From NCBI GenBank assembly GCA_036320915.1, contig JAXBDG010000011.1:22501-86500 (forward strand): a stretch of DNA of 64,000 bases, read 5' to 3'. This document shows positions 22,377 to 35,521 of the stretch, piece after piece (position 1 is the stretch's first letter; every line of letters begins with the position of its first letter). A program made the translations under genes and the position numbers. Origin of the DNA: Linnemannia elongata (Eukaryota > Mortierellomycota > Mortierellomycetes > Mortierellales > Mortierellaceae). The notes under the pieces are model-generated. The model saw only the letters and a list, made by a program, of their open reading frames with translations, made no database searches and was not told the origin of the DNA.

Positions 22377-25300
22377 TTACATGCCTTGCTCGAGGCGGTA
22401 GCGGGTCTCTTCACCGGGGGCGAAGATGATGCCAGAAACATGGGTCTTACCCGTCGCGGGGTCGATATCAGCACCCGTCGTCGCCACAACAACGCCCATA
22501 GCTGACAGGCGATTAATCTCCTCATCTACCAATCCGCGCTCATCGCGGGGCAGCCAGATGGGCACCTGTTGGCTGTAGACCGATGGGTGGCAGTAGGCCT
22601 GCTCCTGAAGACGGAGCAACTCTGCCTCCTCGGCCGACACTGGCTCCTCGGGTAACATTTCCTGCTGTATCTGCAATTGCTGCTGCTGGTGAGAGGTCAC
22701 CTGGCTACGACTTGAAGCAGCAGCATCGTAAAGCGAAGGATTAGGTGTAGGGAAAGCAGGGAGCTGCGAAGACACCGTAGCCACCTCGTCGTATTCCTGC
22801 TTCTCTCCGCCGCCATTGAGATGAGCCTTCTCAGAGGTGGGTTCGTTGATACGAGGGAGATCAGTCAATGCCAGGGCTTGTCCACTTTCGCCGTCGCCTG
22901 CCAATTCCTCGTCGTTGGTCTCTCCTGGAGCCGGCTTCTCCTCGCTTCCATCCGTGACATATCCAGCTCTGTTGACCTTCAAGTCCTTGGAGAACAACGC
23001 GACGGGGAGGAAGGTGACAAGGGGATTAAAGGCCTCCTTCAAGTTGGAGAACGCCATGGCTGTGATGAAGATCAAGAGGAGAAGGACGATGAGGTGAGGG
23101 ATGACGTCCAGCTCGGACTGCTTCAACAAAAAGATGCCAAAGATGGTGGTCTGGAAGATGAAAATTCCTGTGAACGCTTGCCTGACCGCAACGGGGAAGG
23201 CAAGACCTCCAGTTTCGACAGGTGTGTAGTAGACGTAAAGGAATTGGTGGCGGTAGACAAAGTAGAACATGGTAAAGTAAAAGGCGACGACCGGCAGGAT
23301 GATAGGCGCAATGGTCGAGTAGAGCATGCCGATAGAGAACATCAGGACCTGGGGAGGGAATAGGGTTCCATAGTTGACCGAGCTGAGTCTTCCCTGGACG
23401 TTCCAGATCTGGCGAGGGCTCTTGGCAAGAACGACGGTAAAGAGATAGTTGAGGACCAAGGGGGCGATCTGGAGAAGTTCCTTCGCGGGACCGGTCAGAC
23501 CCTGAAGAAGGGCGTAGGTGACAAAGAAGGTTGAGGCGGAGGGCAAAGTCGAGGCAATAATCTGGACGACCTCGATGGGACTGAACTGGATTCCATTGCC
23601 GCCTGCGGGCTTGAGGAGTTTCTTGAGGGTTGGGATCACACCATTTCCGAGACTCGTCAACAGGAGAACGTTGACGATCAGGAAGAAGTAGTACTTCTTC
23701 ATGACGGCCAAAGTGATCGAGCTGTGGCGGACGTGTCCTTCAAATTTGGACATCGCGGTCAAGATAATAGGGAGCACGGCCATGAGGATGGCCAAGAACA
23801 AGGGAGGCAAGATACCCTGGATGATACCGAGGATGGCCGTGGGCAGATCTTTCAGAAATTTGAGGAAGGGCAGCAAGTTGACGAGGGAGTCAATGTTTGC
23901 AATACCGGTGACAAACAGGACAGGGATGGACCAGAGGAGGATTAGAGCAGTCGCGGCTGCCGTGGCAATGATGTGGCGACCTTTTTTAGTGACAGTGTCA
24001 AGGTTGAGATGCTCCCAGACAACATCAAGAGGCGAGACCTCGACAAACATGGGCGCCATGCGGAAGGGTGTTGGGTGGACGACGGTTTGGACAGCAGAGT
24101 GGGCAGCAAACTGGTTGTGGAAACGGATGAAAGCCGAGTTGAGGGTTGAAGAGGCGCCAGCCTTGCGGCCGTCGTCAATCTGACGATTGAGCTCTGAGAG
24201 TCGTTGACTGTAGAATTCAATCAAATCGACCTTGGGTCCGACCAATGGCACGGCCGAGGTCCTGCCGATGGGGCGAACGGGCTCCTTGGTGTCCACATCC
24301 TTCTTGTTCTTTTGGTGGTAGGCAGATTGGACGTAATTGTACTCGGCTGCCTCCAGTTTGAGGGCAATTTCGTCGCGCTCCTCACACAGTTTGATGAGCT
24401 CGCTGGGATTCTTGTTGAGCCAGATCGAGCGAACGCCTCCGGGGAAACGGTTGAAGATTTGAAAGAGGGCCTTTTCGGTGTTCAGTCCCTTGGGGATGGC
24501 GGTGACGAGGATGGTGGTTGCCTGGGGTGTCTTGGCGTGCTTTTCGCTCATCAAGTAGGCGTGGCGACGACGCGTGTACTCCTGCATCTCTTTCCACAAC
24601 ATGTAAACCGTCGCTCCTATAGGGTGTAAAGGCGAGGGAGCATTTTGTTAGTGGCCAACGGTCGAAACAGAACATGACTGGGAACACTGGAATGTCTCGC
24701 TCTTTTCTTACAACGTCCACACATTTTCGGTTTTTTGGTTGTTTCGAGAATGATGTTTTGTCCCGAGCACTTGGTGCCTTTTTTGTAAAGTGGATCTTAC
24801 CTGAGAAGAGGACAGTCAAGGCGAGATGGAACCAGAGACGCCAACTATCGGCAACGTTACCGATGGCAAGTCGTGTCAGACTGGGCGTGCTCTGCGTTAC
24901 TGGCTGCCCACCTGGGGGAGGCCGTGAGTCGACTCCGTTGACCACGTTCAGTGGGATGAGGATGGGGATTCCGATCAAAGTAAATGCCGAGAACAAGATA
25001 CTATTATCCATTGGCACAAAATAAAAAGTAGGACATTGTTAGATTGGATTACAAGTTTGTTGAATGTTTGAGATAAATGAAAGTATTAATGACTGAGTCC
25101 CTAGTCCAAGCATCAAGCAAAATTAGATGCATCATCCTTATTTTTGTCTTGTGTACAGGGCAAGCCAGAATCGTTTCATTGCCCCACATAGTTCAAGGGC
25201 AAGATCCGATCAACAAAACCAGAAAATCTCCTTATTGAATGAGTATGCCTTGTGTTGTTATAGTCACTTACGCAGACATGCGAAGGAAGCGGAGGAACAT

Positions 25301-25950
25301 GTAGGCATCGAGACCAATACGGTCGACGAGCGTATTGTCATGGACTCTGATGGACGCATTGATCCATTTCAGTAACCCTCCCTCAAGTTCCGGTGATCGT
25401 ATCCTATTTGACAGTACGCAGAGACGGGAACAGCGTTAATAACATTGACGTCGTGTCTTGGTGCAGTGAATGACTACTTTGTCGGATGACAGTAGTCTTG
25501 ACCGAATCACGGAGAGAAAATGGAGTCGTCATTTCCAAGTAGCGTAACTGACTGCTATTATGTCCGATGACGGGGAGTCTCAGGTTTAAAAGTTGAAGGG
25601 TTCACGGAGAGGAAAATAGGGCAGATATTTTTGCTTTCTTTTGTGACACCTAGGTGGGATGAGTGTCCCTTGTAGTGTAATTACACTGGTGATGGTCTGG
25701 GCACAGACTCACTCAACCATACGAGTTCAGAAGGAGGCTTTTAAAAGGCAGAGAGAAATGAGAAAAAGACTTACTCTTCCTTGACGAGATAGGTTCGGGG
25801 CTGGTAGACGCGCTTATTCCAGTTGCGGATGATGGAGAAGGCAAAGAAGATGGCGATACCGACGGCTCCGTTGAAGAGCAAGGCAGAGACAAAGGTAGCG
25901 ACGGAGGCATCCTGCTGTTTCTGTTCTTTTCCTAAGTCTGCGTCAGCCAT
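22377..25950 (-). CDS. CSC1/OSCA1-type calcium-permeable stress-gated cation channel
   Basis: Four exons: 25950-25775, 25403-25272, 25000-24801, 24616-22377, giving 915 aa. The family forms hyperosmolality- and tension-gated cation channels in the plasma or internal membranes. Three N-terminal helices are visible: about 20-43 (VSALLFNGAVGIAIFFAF), about 98-125 (SAFTLIGIPILIPLNVV) and about 155-175 (WFHLALTVLFSGATVYML). A cytosolic loop follows with RRM-like TTILVTAIPKGLNTEKALF. The RSN1/DUF221 channel core runs from about 385 to 690, with VWEHLNLD before helix 4 and GVIPTLKKLL within it. The tail (about 700-915) is Gln/Glu-rich and probably cytosolic, with a short Asp-rich end. Exon phases 2, 2 and 1 join without a gap, and MADADLGKEQ is the only good start. 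It converges on the NYN gene. Confidence 0.93.
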
Positions 25951-26428
25951 TTTGGGTATAGAAGTATGTTGCTGCTGGTAGGAATTATTATATCTTCCAG
26001 GGGTAAACCTATAAAGAGTATTTTCTCCTGTCCTGTCTCAGTCGAAAGGCGGTATTCAGGATGGGTGCCGGAGCAGGGTCTCGCTTTCGTGTTGTGTTTT
26101 CGCTCAGCCCTGGAGTCGAGTTGTGAGTGAGAAATGGAAGAATGGATGAAAGAGAGGTAAAGGGAATGAGAGAGCGAGCCAGTTCAAGTGCAGGGGAGGG
26201 AATGAATGAATGAATGAATAAGAAATGAGAGAGCAAGAGTTAAAAAAAAAGAGAGAAAGGGCGAGAGAGGGAGAGAGAGAGAGAGAAAGAGGAGAAGGGG
26301 GAACAGGAGGGGTAAGAGGAAAGAGGAGAGAGAGCGAAAGAGGAGGAGGAGGGAGAAGGAAGAAGAAGAAGAAGAAGAAGAAGAGGAAAGAAGAAGAAGA
26401 AGAGGAAGAGAGGGAAGAACGGAGACGG

Positions 26429-26493
<65 letters not shown>

Positions 26494-29085
26494 GGGGAGT
26501 AGCTGTGGTGGTATTTATTTATCAACTGTTGAATGAACGAATGAATGAATAAATGAATGAATGGCTGTAGTTTTCTAGCTGTAAAAAAATAAAATAAAAT
26601 TAGTTGTCCGCCTCTACCGCATTTATGTGCTTTGTCGTTGTCCTTTTGTCAGGCAGGATGCCTTATTGCATTCCTTTAGCCTGACTGACCCTTGCTTGTT
26701 TGTTCAAAGCGACTCTGTGCTCATCCCATCCCTTCATCATGATTAACAAACACCTATGCTATGTTCGACGGCATGTTCACTCTCCTCTCTTCTTCTACTT
26801 CTTCTTCTTCTTCATCTTCCTCTTGCCCTTCACTGACAAGCCAATCAGTTCCGATCCGCCACCAAATGTGTGTCAAACAAGTAGCTTTTCTGTAATGTAC
26901 TTCTATTTTCAAATAGGGCAACACACTACAGATACAACAGCTTACTGCTCTCAACTGGCAGCAACCATAGTCCTATCTATCCATCATTATTCACTTAGCT
27001 CTCTCTTCCCTAACCATTACTTGTATATGTCGGCTGCTGACAGGGTTGTTGGACCATACCCGCGATAATATCGCACTCGTCTCTGAGGATCGCAACCCTA
27101 AGCATCAAGTCGCGTTCCTTCGTCATAATGAAATACTCAAATAGTCCCATTCCTGCAGAATTACACACTACTTGTTACTTTTAGTCAATACTAACAGCTG
27201 TTAACCGTTCTTGGACTATCATCACCACACAGACTAATAACCCTTTTTTTTGTTGCCCCCCCTCTTTCTCTTTCTCTTACTTTGCCGTTTGGAGGTCTGG
27301 ACATCGTTAAAAATGACTGCAACGTGAGATAACTCTTCCTTGTTCATGCGTTTGTGCGCAAAAAAAGAAAAAAAAAACTCAATTCTGTCTGTCTCAACAG
27401 TTGATACCGAGCTTACACCCTGGACCACACTCTCCTCTCACAGTTGCCCGATCTCTCGCATAACACTGGCGTGCCTTCACTGTTGCTGTTCATGATCATG
27501 ATCATGCCATACTTTCACACTTTGGTAACAGACAGGACTCTCATATGCAATGCATGTAGTCTACCAACTCAAAAACACAAAAAGCATTGGAGTGGAAAAG
27601 GTGTCTAGGCAGGACAGTGCTCTCACGCACACCTAACGAGATGCACCAATTGGCCACCTCCTCCCCTTTCTTCCCTTTTCCCTTTACTTTCTGCTTATTC
27701 CATCTTTTTTGATTCTTTTTGAACATATCCTCTCTTGATCTTTGGCCCGCTGCCTCCTGTCCCCTTTCTGCTCTGGTTATCGCTTTTTTTTTTTTTCTTT
27801 CTTTTCTTGACCCTCCCCTCTCCCCTTGTTTGCATGTTTAACCTTAAAGTCAACAACCCGCGATTGTTTCCTGGTGTGCTTTCTAGTTGTTCTTTTCTTC
27901 AATTCAACGTTCCCTGCTGCTTTGTCTTCCTTTTCGAATTGTCTGTCAACTATCTCCAAGATGCATGCCCTATTTTTGACCCCCTACAGGTACAAAAACA
28001 AAAGATAGGGTTGGTATGCAGACAAGAAACAAGCTTTTTTTTCATTTCTTTTGGAGTGCAGTGGAGTGGAGTGGTAGGACTGACTGAGAATGCAACAACA
28101 CAACACCAAAGAAAAAAAAAAAAAAAAAAAAAAAACACCACAAGAAACTGCGTTGATGTGAGCATCAAGGTTCACCCCTTCCCTTTGTGTTGTGCATCTG
28201 TGTTGTAAGAGGATGCATGCATGACTACCAGACATACACACATACCCCTCCGATTTTGCAAACAGAACCAACCACTGGGAGAGAGAGATAGAAGGTGAGG
28301 ATAGGAAAATGGGCGTGAAGAAAGAAAAAAAAAGCAAGTTAAAGTGGCACACGTTCATCCCAGGCAAAAAGGTCCAGAACTCCTTAGTGTTTAAAAAACG
28401 AGCATGAATCGTGCTCCTCTCTATCCCCTTGTTCGGAGACAGCCATATCCCCGTGAAGAATGAACAAAGCAACAAAAAATATGTCCGACTCTATAAGAAA
28501 AACAAGGTTCATTCACAAAGCTGCAGGTCTCGCTCCTTTCTCCTACTTGGCTGCAGTCTCCTATGGACTCCGCTCCAACATCCAATTCCATCCATTCCAA
28601 AATGATGATGTTAGTGATGAGGTCAGCCCCTGTTTCTCTGTCTCGGCCCAGTTGGATCCCGTCTATCTATATAGCCCACCTTCACAAATACCTAACTATG
28701 ATCCGCCATTCGTTGAACTCATCAGACGTCCTTCGACTCAACTTGGCTCCAACAAGTCTCGTTGTTCGCTATTCCAAAACTCCCAAAGTGGGGGATCGAT
28801 CGGATTTCTGGTGGATACCCCCACCCCCCATGGTCTTTTTTGTCTCAAGAATCCTAAAGAGCAAGGGCGGACCCTTATTTTCTTGTTTCTCTTTTTGCGT
28901 TGTGGCCCACACGATCGTGCACGTTTCCTCCTTTTCATGCACAATACTTCTATCGAAAGACAAAAAAATAATCGCTCATACACACATACTATGTCAATTG
29001 AGAAACAGGCGCAAGGGCTGTATTATTGACATCAATAAAATGGTCTAACTCATATCACACCTCCTAGACACTACAGAGTAGAGCT
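25951..29085. other. Repeat-rich intergenic gap
   Basis: About 3.1 kb without a supported gene, between the CSC1 start and the UFD1 stop. It contains GAAT repeats (26200-26220 and 26530-26565), the GA/GAA purine tract with G15 described separately, A-rich and T-rich runs, and a 26-base A tract near 28111-28136. A 189-codon frame on + at 28460-29029 is discussed under rejected items. Confidence 0.6.
26225..26497. repeat. Polypurine tract: GA and GAA microsatellites ending in G15
   Basis: About 270 bases almost purely A and G on the + strand: (GA)n near 26270-26290, GAA/GAG repeats at 26340-26410, a clean (GA)n from about 26440 to 26482, then 15 G (26483-26497). Such mirror-like purine tracts can adopt triplex DNA and are often unstable. 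The tract lies upstream of CSC1. Confidence 0.9.
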
Positions 29086-31185
29086 TTAGCGCATGGTGTT
29101 GCCTTTGCCTTGGAAGGGAACAAGGTCAGGCTTGGGTTCTGAGCTGGGCGCCTGTGCCGCAGGTGTGGGAGCCCTGGAGGCACTGGTCGCAGACGAGACA
29201 GACGGACTGGGTGAATTGGCCCCGCTACCTCTGGCCGTCGCATTCTTACGTGGTGGGCGAAGCGTCTGACCCGATCCCTCAAACACGGGCTCCTTATTGG
29301 CCTGCTCCTCTGCCTCTCTGATCTTGTCTTCATCCGTCTTGCGAGGCACATACTTGTATCCAAAGTAAAGATTGCCCACAGGCAAGTTCAATGCTGCTGG
29401 TGCCTCTGATCCCTTCTTGTCCAACACATCCACCTGCTTGCCCTTGATTGTGGGTACTGGGCTAGCGGTCGTTGTAGGAATAGCCGTAGCAGCAGTTGAT
29501 TTTCCAGTCGATTTGCTAAATAGATCAAAGGGCGTTGCATAAAGATATTGGCTGTGTTAGCCTATTGTTTCACAAAACAATAGCCCTTCGCGCCCGACAA
29601 GAAAAAAGACTTGGTGGTGGTTCAACAAGTCAGGCAACTTCAGGCTGTAGCTTTGACGTGTCGCTTGCCCTAGACATGAATTACCTTTTGCTTCCACCAG
29701 CAGGTGTCAGTCTCTGGCCTTGACCTTCAAAGGGAACATTCCTGGCGCTATCAGGCGTCGCCATCCTCTCCTCCACCTCCTTCCTCAGCTTGCTCTCCTA
29801 TTTGTCCCATTGGTTAAAGAAATCCACTACTTGGTAAGTCGTCCATTATCAGGGAGCAAAACCGTCCGCCAAGTTAATAAGGAACGCATAATCTCACCAA
29901 GACGGGCCGGCTTCTGGGAACGGGGGTGGGCTCTTGATATCCAACAGGAGGTGCAAAGTCCACCTCAAGATCCGTTTCGACGATCGAAATACCGACTCCT
30001 GGGGGCTTGATCTCCATAACCAGAATTCCATAGATCTTGTCGTTGTAAGAAATCTCAATGTTGTCGCCCTTGGTCAATGTAGAAAAGTTGCGAAGCGCAT
30101 TCTCCAACCTATCAAATAAAGTATATCATGACACGATGGTCAGTCGAGTTTCCAGTTATCTTAGTCCTTGTGTGACAAACACTTGTAAAAAAGTGATGGT
30201 AGAACTTACACAGCCTTGGGATCACTGATATCCAAAAAGTCGACGCTCTGGGGCTGGATCTTGACAAAGCTTCCGAGAGGGAGTCCAACACTCTTGACCG
30301 TGACAAGGTCTCCTTCTGAAAGCGCCAATGTCTTCATCATCTATGGACGATATAACAAAAATAAGAACACAAAAATGCATTCAAGGAGGTCAGGGGCTTT
30401 GAAGGACGACGTGAGTTGCACAAAAAAAAGTAAAGTGGGAAGTAATCAGTTTTTGAGGGGGTCAAAGCCCTATCGGAGAGGCACGTACCCAGTGAGGCAA
30501 GTAGACACGTCCTTCCTCTGCAATAAACTCAAGCACACCAGCGTGTGTTGACTGTGATCCCTTAGAGAGCTCAAACAGCATAGGGTACTGGATATGGAGT
30601 GAGGCTATAGCACCGAAATAATTACATCGGCATTATAGGTTAGCTATCACGAACTCCACCAATAGACCTCTCATGTAAGTGTGCTTCTGCAACAAAACGA
30701 GTCTGAAAAAACACTTACCGAGTTTTGCCAATGCAGACTGTGGCAAAATGACTAGTTAGACACGCACAAAGAACAAAGAAACACAGTCGTCAATGGTGAC
30801 CCATTCAATCAAAGCCTTCCCCTTCCAGCCCAACCACAAAAGTGAATATATGTGGTCCGCCAAGAAATATCAAGCTTACTCTTTCCACCATGGTTGACAT
30901 TTTGACGCTCGTTTCCCTGCATCATGGCCACCGAGTAGCACCGGTACTGCTCATTGAACCCGCCTCCTCTGGAGCTGCCGTATCCGCCCATGCCGTAGTT
31001 GGGGTAGTCGTCGTATCCACTGTACTATTTAGTTTTGACGCCAGACAGAGTCAAGAAAGAACACTCTGTTGTCAGCTACATTGTAACCTAAAGGGTGTGT
31101 TTCTTCCTGCGTGCATGTCCCTTGAGGTGCATGTAGGCCTAGTGAATGCACTGCAGCTGTCTGCATGAGTGCCGGTAGTTACCAT
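29086..31185 (-). CDS. UFD1: Ubiquitin fusion degradation protein 1 (Cdc48/p97 cofactor)
   Basis: Eight exons: 31185-31183 (only the ATG), 31024-30880, 30751-30719, 30604-30489, 30340-30210, 30108-29898, 29797-29685, 29515-29086, giving 393 aa. Ufd1 pairs with Npl4 to recruit ubiquitinated substrates to the Cdc48 ATPase for ER-associated and other degradation. After a Gly/Tyr-rich start, the double-psi-barrel Ufd1 domain spans about 20-195: [68 protein letters not shown] and [14 protein letters not shown] are all diagnostic. The rest is the Npl4/Cdc48-binding tail with [10 protein letters not shown]. The initiator ATG stands alone in its exon, followed by GTAACT. If that splice fails, translation could start at an internal Met near residue 13. 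The gene is divergent from NAA35 across about 600 bases. Confidence 0.93.
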
Positions 31186-31359
31186 GATGCTTAGTTGTGG
31201 TGGGGGTCTTGTTTGTTGAGTATGTTGCAATAGTTGCTCCTGATTGTTAATGCGGTATGCTCTGGTTGTTCCTTGTGTAGTGCGTTGTATTTGTTTCTGT
31301 CGACGGTGGAGGTTCTGGCGACAAAGAAAGAAGTATGATAAAGAGAAGAAAGAGGAAAG

Positions 31360-31394
<35 letters not shown>

Positions 31395-31785
31395 GGCTAA
31401 GTCAAAGGAGGGGTGTACGCAGTCAACACACACCAACACGTTTACGCGGCCACCCTCAAGGGCAGTCAGTCTCTGTCTGCGGCATTTGTCATTATTACGA
31501 GTCTCACGTGTACCTTTCTCTAAGTGTCCTTTTCACCGTCCCTCCGAACTACAGGCACGACCTCACACTTTCACTCACACGGACACGTTCAAAGAAACGC
31601 TTTGAACAAGAAGTGATTCACCCCTTCAGGCACAAGGACATCTCCAACCACAACTCGAAGACCTCTGTCACCACACACACTCAGGTCACAATTACACGCT
31701 TACAAGGAGGTCTAATACTAGATCGGATGCACATACAGCTCTTGTAAATTCCCACTCTGATCAGGAAGACGTCTATTTGTCAAAG
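31186..31785. promoter_or_regulatory. Divergent UFD1-NAA35 promoter region with A31 tract
   Basis: 600 bases between two divergent starts, so both promoters must lie here or overlap the leaders. It contains an uninterrupted run of 31 A (31360-31390), which as a poly(dA:dT) tract would be expected to exclude nucleosomes. 31500-31690 is C/A-rich, the likely NAA35 leader. No core promoter box could be assigned with confidence. Confidence 0.5.
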
Positions 31786-34700
31786 ATGGATCAAGGTGAG
31801 GATTCGAGATCACCCCTCCACCATCCACGGCGTCGATTTTTTCTCGTTCTCAAGTTGCAGGAAAATATTTGTGGACAAAGGAGTCCCTAAATTGACCACT
31901 ACTTTACCTCCTCCATCAACTTCAGGAAATGACGTCCCACGCCTCAACTCAATGACGACAAGGCTCAGCCTTAGCAGTTCCGTCTACCCGTACGAGGATG
32001 TCACAGCCTTGCTCGATACCGCTACCAAAGGTATGTCGCAAATATTTCAGGAACTTGGCCTTATAGTACGGACAATATCGAAGCAATGAGTCTGCCTTAC
32101 TCAGCAACACCCTATCCCCCAAATGCCGCCGATAGATATGGATGTCGGTCAATTGATACAAGTCCCGTCCTTCAGCTTGTTCGACGCCATGTGCGCCATT
32201 GTGGTACGAGCAAAACAAATCCGACTTATACTTGGATGGCTTGGCGGGCAATGCTCTCAACCCAATACCTCGGGAAACAAGCTAGAACTAACATATCACC
32301 ACCCCATGCTGCCTCGCGAGTAGATCATGGACCCCAAGATGGACACAGGAATGGTCATGGACGACATTGCATCCCGCCCTGTCTTCGACATCAACAAGCG
32401 CGTGACACCTACGGAGTTTATCTGGATCTTTGACAACATCTTGATCGGACAGGTAATAGCGCGTCTCCCTTTTTCACTCGTTGTTTTTTTGCCGAGGGTT
32501 GCCGACTGCTACTAACAAGAATAGTCCGCCAATTATTTTGTGAATGGATAAATAGATGACTTGGCTGTCGGGACACGCGCTCTCACAGACACTTTTCACC
32601 AGCTGTCACATCTTGCGCCTCCTGGAAATCAACGAAGACGACGACGAGGAACCCTCAGGACTGACCAAAGACGCTTCACAACCGCCCCGAGAATTCCTCA
32701 TCGCAGTCCTCAAATCTTGTGTCCTCGCTATCGCCAAGAGCTGCTCATTGATCTGGAGCGAAATGCGAAAGGGTCAAGTCTATGAGGAAGAAGATTTCAT
32801 GACCAATAAGTTTGGCGTCTCGATGTTCGAAGATATTCCCACGGCTTCATTGGTGGCAATGTTGGATCAGGCTGAGTACTGGATGGAGACTGAGGGTACA
32901 CAGTGGATTCGGGATCATTGCGGAGATGATGCTGCTGAGGTTCTCAAGGGTGTCATGGAGCGCATTGATTACTGCAGGGTAAGCACTCTTCACATTTCTC
33001 GATCCCAAGTTTTGCAAACACAGCTTTTTTTCCTTTTCTTTTTTTTTGTTTTTCTACCAATTATTGTTGGTTCAAGTCTACTGCTTTAATGCCCAGAAGC
33101 TAACTATGGGGCAACTAATCAGTCCTCTTATATGGCTCTGTTTCAAGTGATCGCGCCCAAGTGCTCTCAATACCCTCAAGCAGGTCCTCAACTGGAAGCC
33201 ATGCGGACTCATATATCTGGACTCAAGGCGACTCATTCACTCGGAACCAAGGTCGAGGGAGCCTTTGATTATACCATTCATCGTCAGCTCGTCGCCAATA
33301 CTCCTCCAAGAGCCATTGCCCTCTTGACCTTTGACGAGGTAAAACCATGAGGCGTTGTCATTCTGAAAGACATGTGGTCGATTTGGTCCGCATTGGTTGA
33401 CTGGACTCATGCTAACTCTGATTGCTGGTTGCTGTTTTTATTGGTGTGTTTGGTAGACAATCGAACAACTTGCACAAATGTGCACGGACCTCATGTCGAT
33501 CGGGAAGGCCCTCCCCTTCACAGACACTGCAAACTTGGTCGTGAGTCCCCCGAAGCACTCCTTAAAATCGTTCTGGATATCAATTACAATGTCGATCATA
33601 AACCGAGAACTCATCCTTCGCGATTCCTCCACCTCCCCCCCAAAAAATAGAACTTTTTCATATTTTTCGCAAGCCAAAAACCAGCACCAGGAGCATTCCC
33701 GCGCTCAATCCTCCAAACCGTTCTCTACGAGGACAGAATCGTCATGGGTTCCTGCAAAGTCGAAGACGTCGTCCGCGAATCCATCCAGGAAACCGTCTCG
33801 CCCGCGTCCTGGATATTTGACAACTTTGATGAACTCCAGACCAAACTCGGTGGGGCCGGTAATACGACCCCGGCCTCGGAATCTCAGGTCCTGGAGTCTA
33901 TTCCTGAATTGGCCGAAGATAATATTTCTTCGTACAAGTTACGGATCCAGACCAGTGTTGTCATGTTTGTCGAGAAGGCAACAAAGCCGTTTGTGGACAC
34001 GCTGCAGATTATGGGCCAGAATACATCGAGACAGAGAAGGAACTTGCGCAAGATTGTGCAGCTTTGGGAGACGTTGCAGGAGCAGGCTGAGGTCTTTGAT
34101 GCAGATGTGCATGCTGTCCTCGAGGAGATGCGACTCCAACAGCAGGGAGGGCCTACTGGTGATGAAGATGGAGCTCAGGAACAACCGGCGGCACCTTTTT
34201 ATTTTGTCTCGTGGGTGTATCATATGAAGCTCTGGGTCATGGAATGGCTGCTGCTCCTTGGATCTGAACTCGAGCTGTATTCTCCCTTTGAATACTCCAT
34301 GGTTTACGCGTAAGAGCCCAATTTTTGCTTTATTTCTTAGCTTACAGAGAATCTTGTGTGACCTTCATCGCGAACCTTGGCAACTAACATCTCCACCGTC
34401 TTTTCCTGTAGGTACGTGGATTCCGTGCTAGGCGCACATGCTCAACATTTACAGCGCATCCGGTCAATTATTCAGTCAGAAATTCTAGAACCCGAGACTG
34501 TTGAGCCCATCGAACCCAGCCCCACTAAAGAAACCCACGAAGAATCTGGCATCAAGGAGTCTTCAGAACAAAAGAAGAAAAAGAAAAAGAAAAAGAAGCC
34601 CTCCGCCTCTTCCACCACCACCTCGACCACAGAAAAAGTCATCGAATACGCCAAACCCAAAAAGACGGTTCTGATGTGGCAGTTCCTGACCTCGGTCAAA

Positions 34701-35521
34701 ATGCAGTTGACACGAGGCGTCTTCTTGGTCCTGGCTTCTCTCACCAAGGCGGGCCATTTGACGACGACTCCGCCTCATATTGCGAGCCATGGACTAAACG
34801 ATCTGGAGACGTTGTTTGCCCATCGCTTCCGGGCTTTCAGGTTATTGTCGTCGCCTGAGGCGCTAACGTTTGAGAACTTTCTGAGCCGGCTTGACTGTGA
34901 TGGTCTCGACGTAAGTTTCTTATGGATATGACTCCATTATTCGTGTTGGCGCTTGAAAAGCTATAAGCTCATCATTTCTGTCTTGACCTGTTCTTTTCCT
35001 CTAGTCGCTTGCTATTTTGGACTACGCCAGTGACTACTTTTCTGAAGCCCAACGAGCCCTGGATCAACTCTTGTTGCTCTCTGCGGCTGAAGCACAAGTC
35101 CTCCTCTGCGAAGACGCCTGGCGCAAGGTAAGCCAAAATCAATTAATTAGTCGGTCTGGAGTGTCGATGTTCTTTGGCATATTACAACAACTTACTCGAC
35201 TTGTTTTCTTGTTTTATATGCGAAAAGGATGTCAAAAACATGATCAAGGTGTGCATCGCCAGCAAGATCGGAATCGCAGGTCTGCAAAAGGATGCAAGGA
35301 TGCTCGAGCTCAGAAAGTCAACACTGGAAACCCAGAAACGGAAACCGGCAGCATCTTCACTAGGAGGACCCAAGCTCACGACCGCTCAGATCAAGTCTTC
35401 TTCATCTTCAAGTTCAAAAGCTTCAGCACCGGTGCTCAAGGCACCAGTGAGGAAGGTAGTCTTTGAATGGAAGTATCATTCTTGGTGGCCTGTTGTCACC
35501 CTTGCCCCACCGTCGTCATAG
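31786..35521 (+). CDS. NAA35: NatC N-terminal acetyltransferase auxiliary subunit (Mak10/Naa35)
   Basis: Eleven exons: 31786-31795, 31926-32030, 32091-32203, 32324-32452, 32556-32978, 33123-33338, 33457-33540, 33651-34309, 34412-34910, 35005-35127, 35228-35521, giving 884 aa. Naa35 anchors the NatC complex (Naa30, Naa38), which acetylates N termini such as Met-Leu and Met-Phe. Diagnostic sequence: SFSLFDAMCAIVIMDPKMDTGM near the N terminus (quoted in two parts: SFSLFDAMCAIV and IMDPKMDTGM), EFIWIFDNILIGQ, MTWLSGHALSQTLFTSCHI, PRSILQTVLYEDRIVMG, ELELYSPFEYSMVYAYVDSV, and the C-terminal FEWKYHSWWPVVTL, matching the family ending. A Lys-rich insert (KKKKKKKKK, about residues 590-600) lengthens it beyond the ~730 aa of yeast and human. 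The acceptor of exon 3 was chosen by reading phase only, so about ten residues there are uncertain. Confidence 0.92.

Noticed and set aside
26184..26536. Open frames of about 103-113 codons on both strands
   Set aside because: Pure products of the GA/GAA repeats (Arg/Glu/Lys on one strand, Ser/Leu on the other).
28460..29029. 189-codon frame on the + strand ending just before the UFD1 stop
   Set aside because: No recognisable domain, an overlapping similar-length frame in another phase, ragged composition with A-rich and T-rich stretches, and a position in the UFD1 3' flank. Could be reconsidered if transcripts exist.
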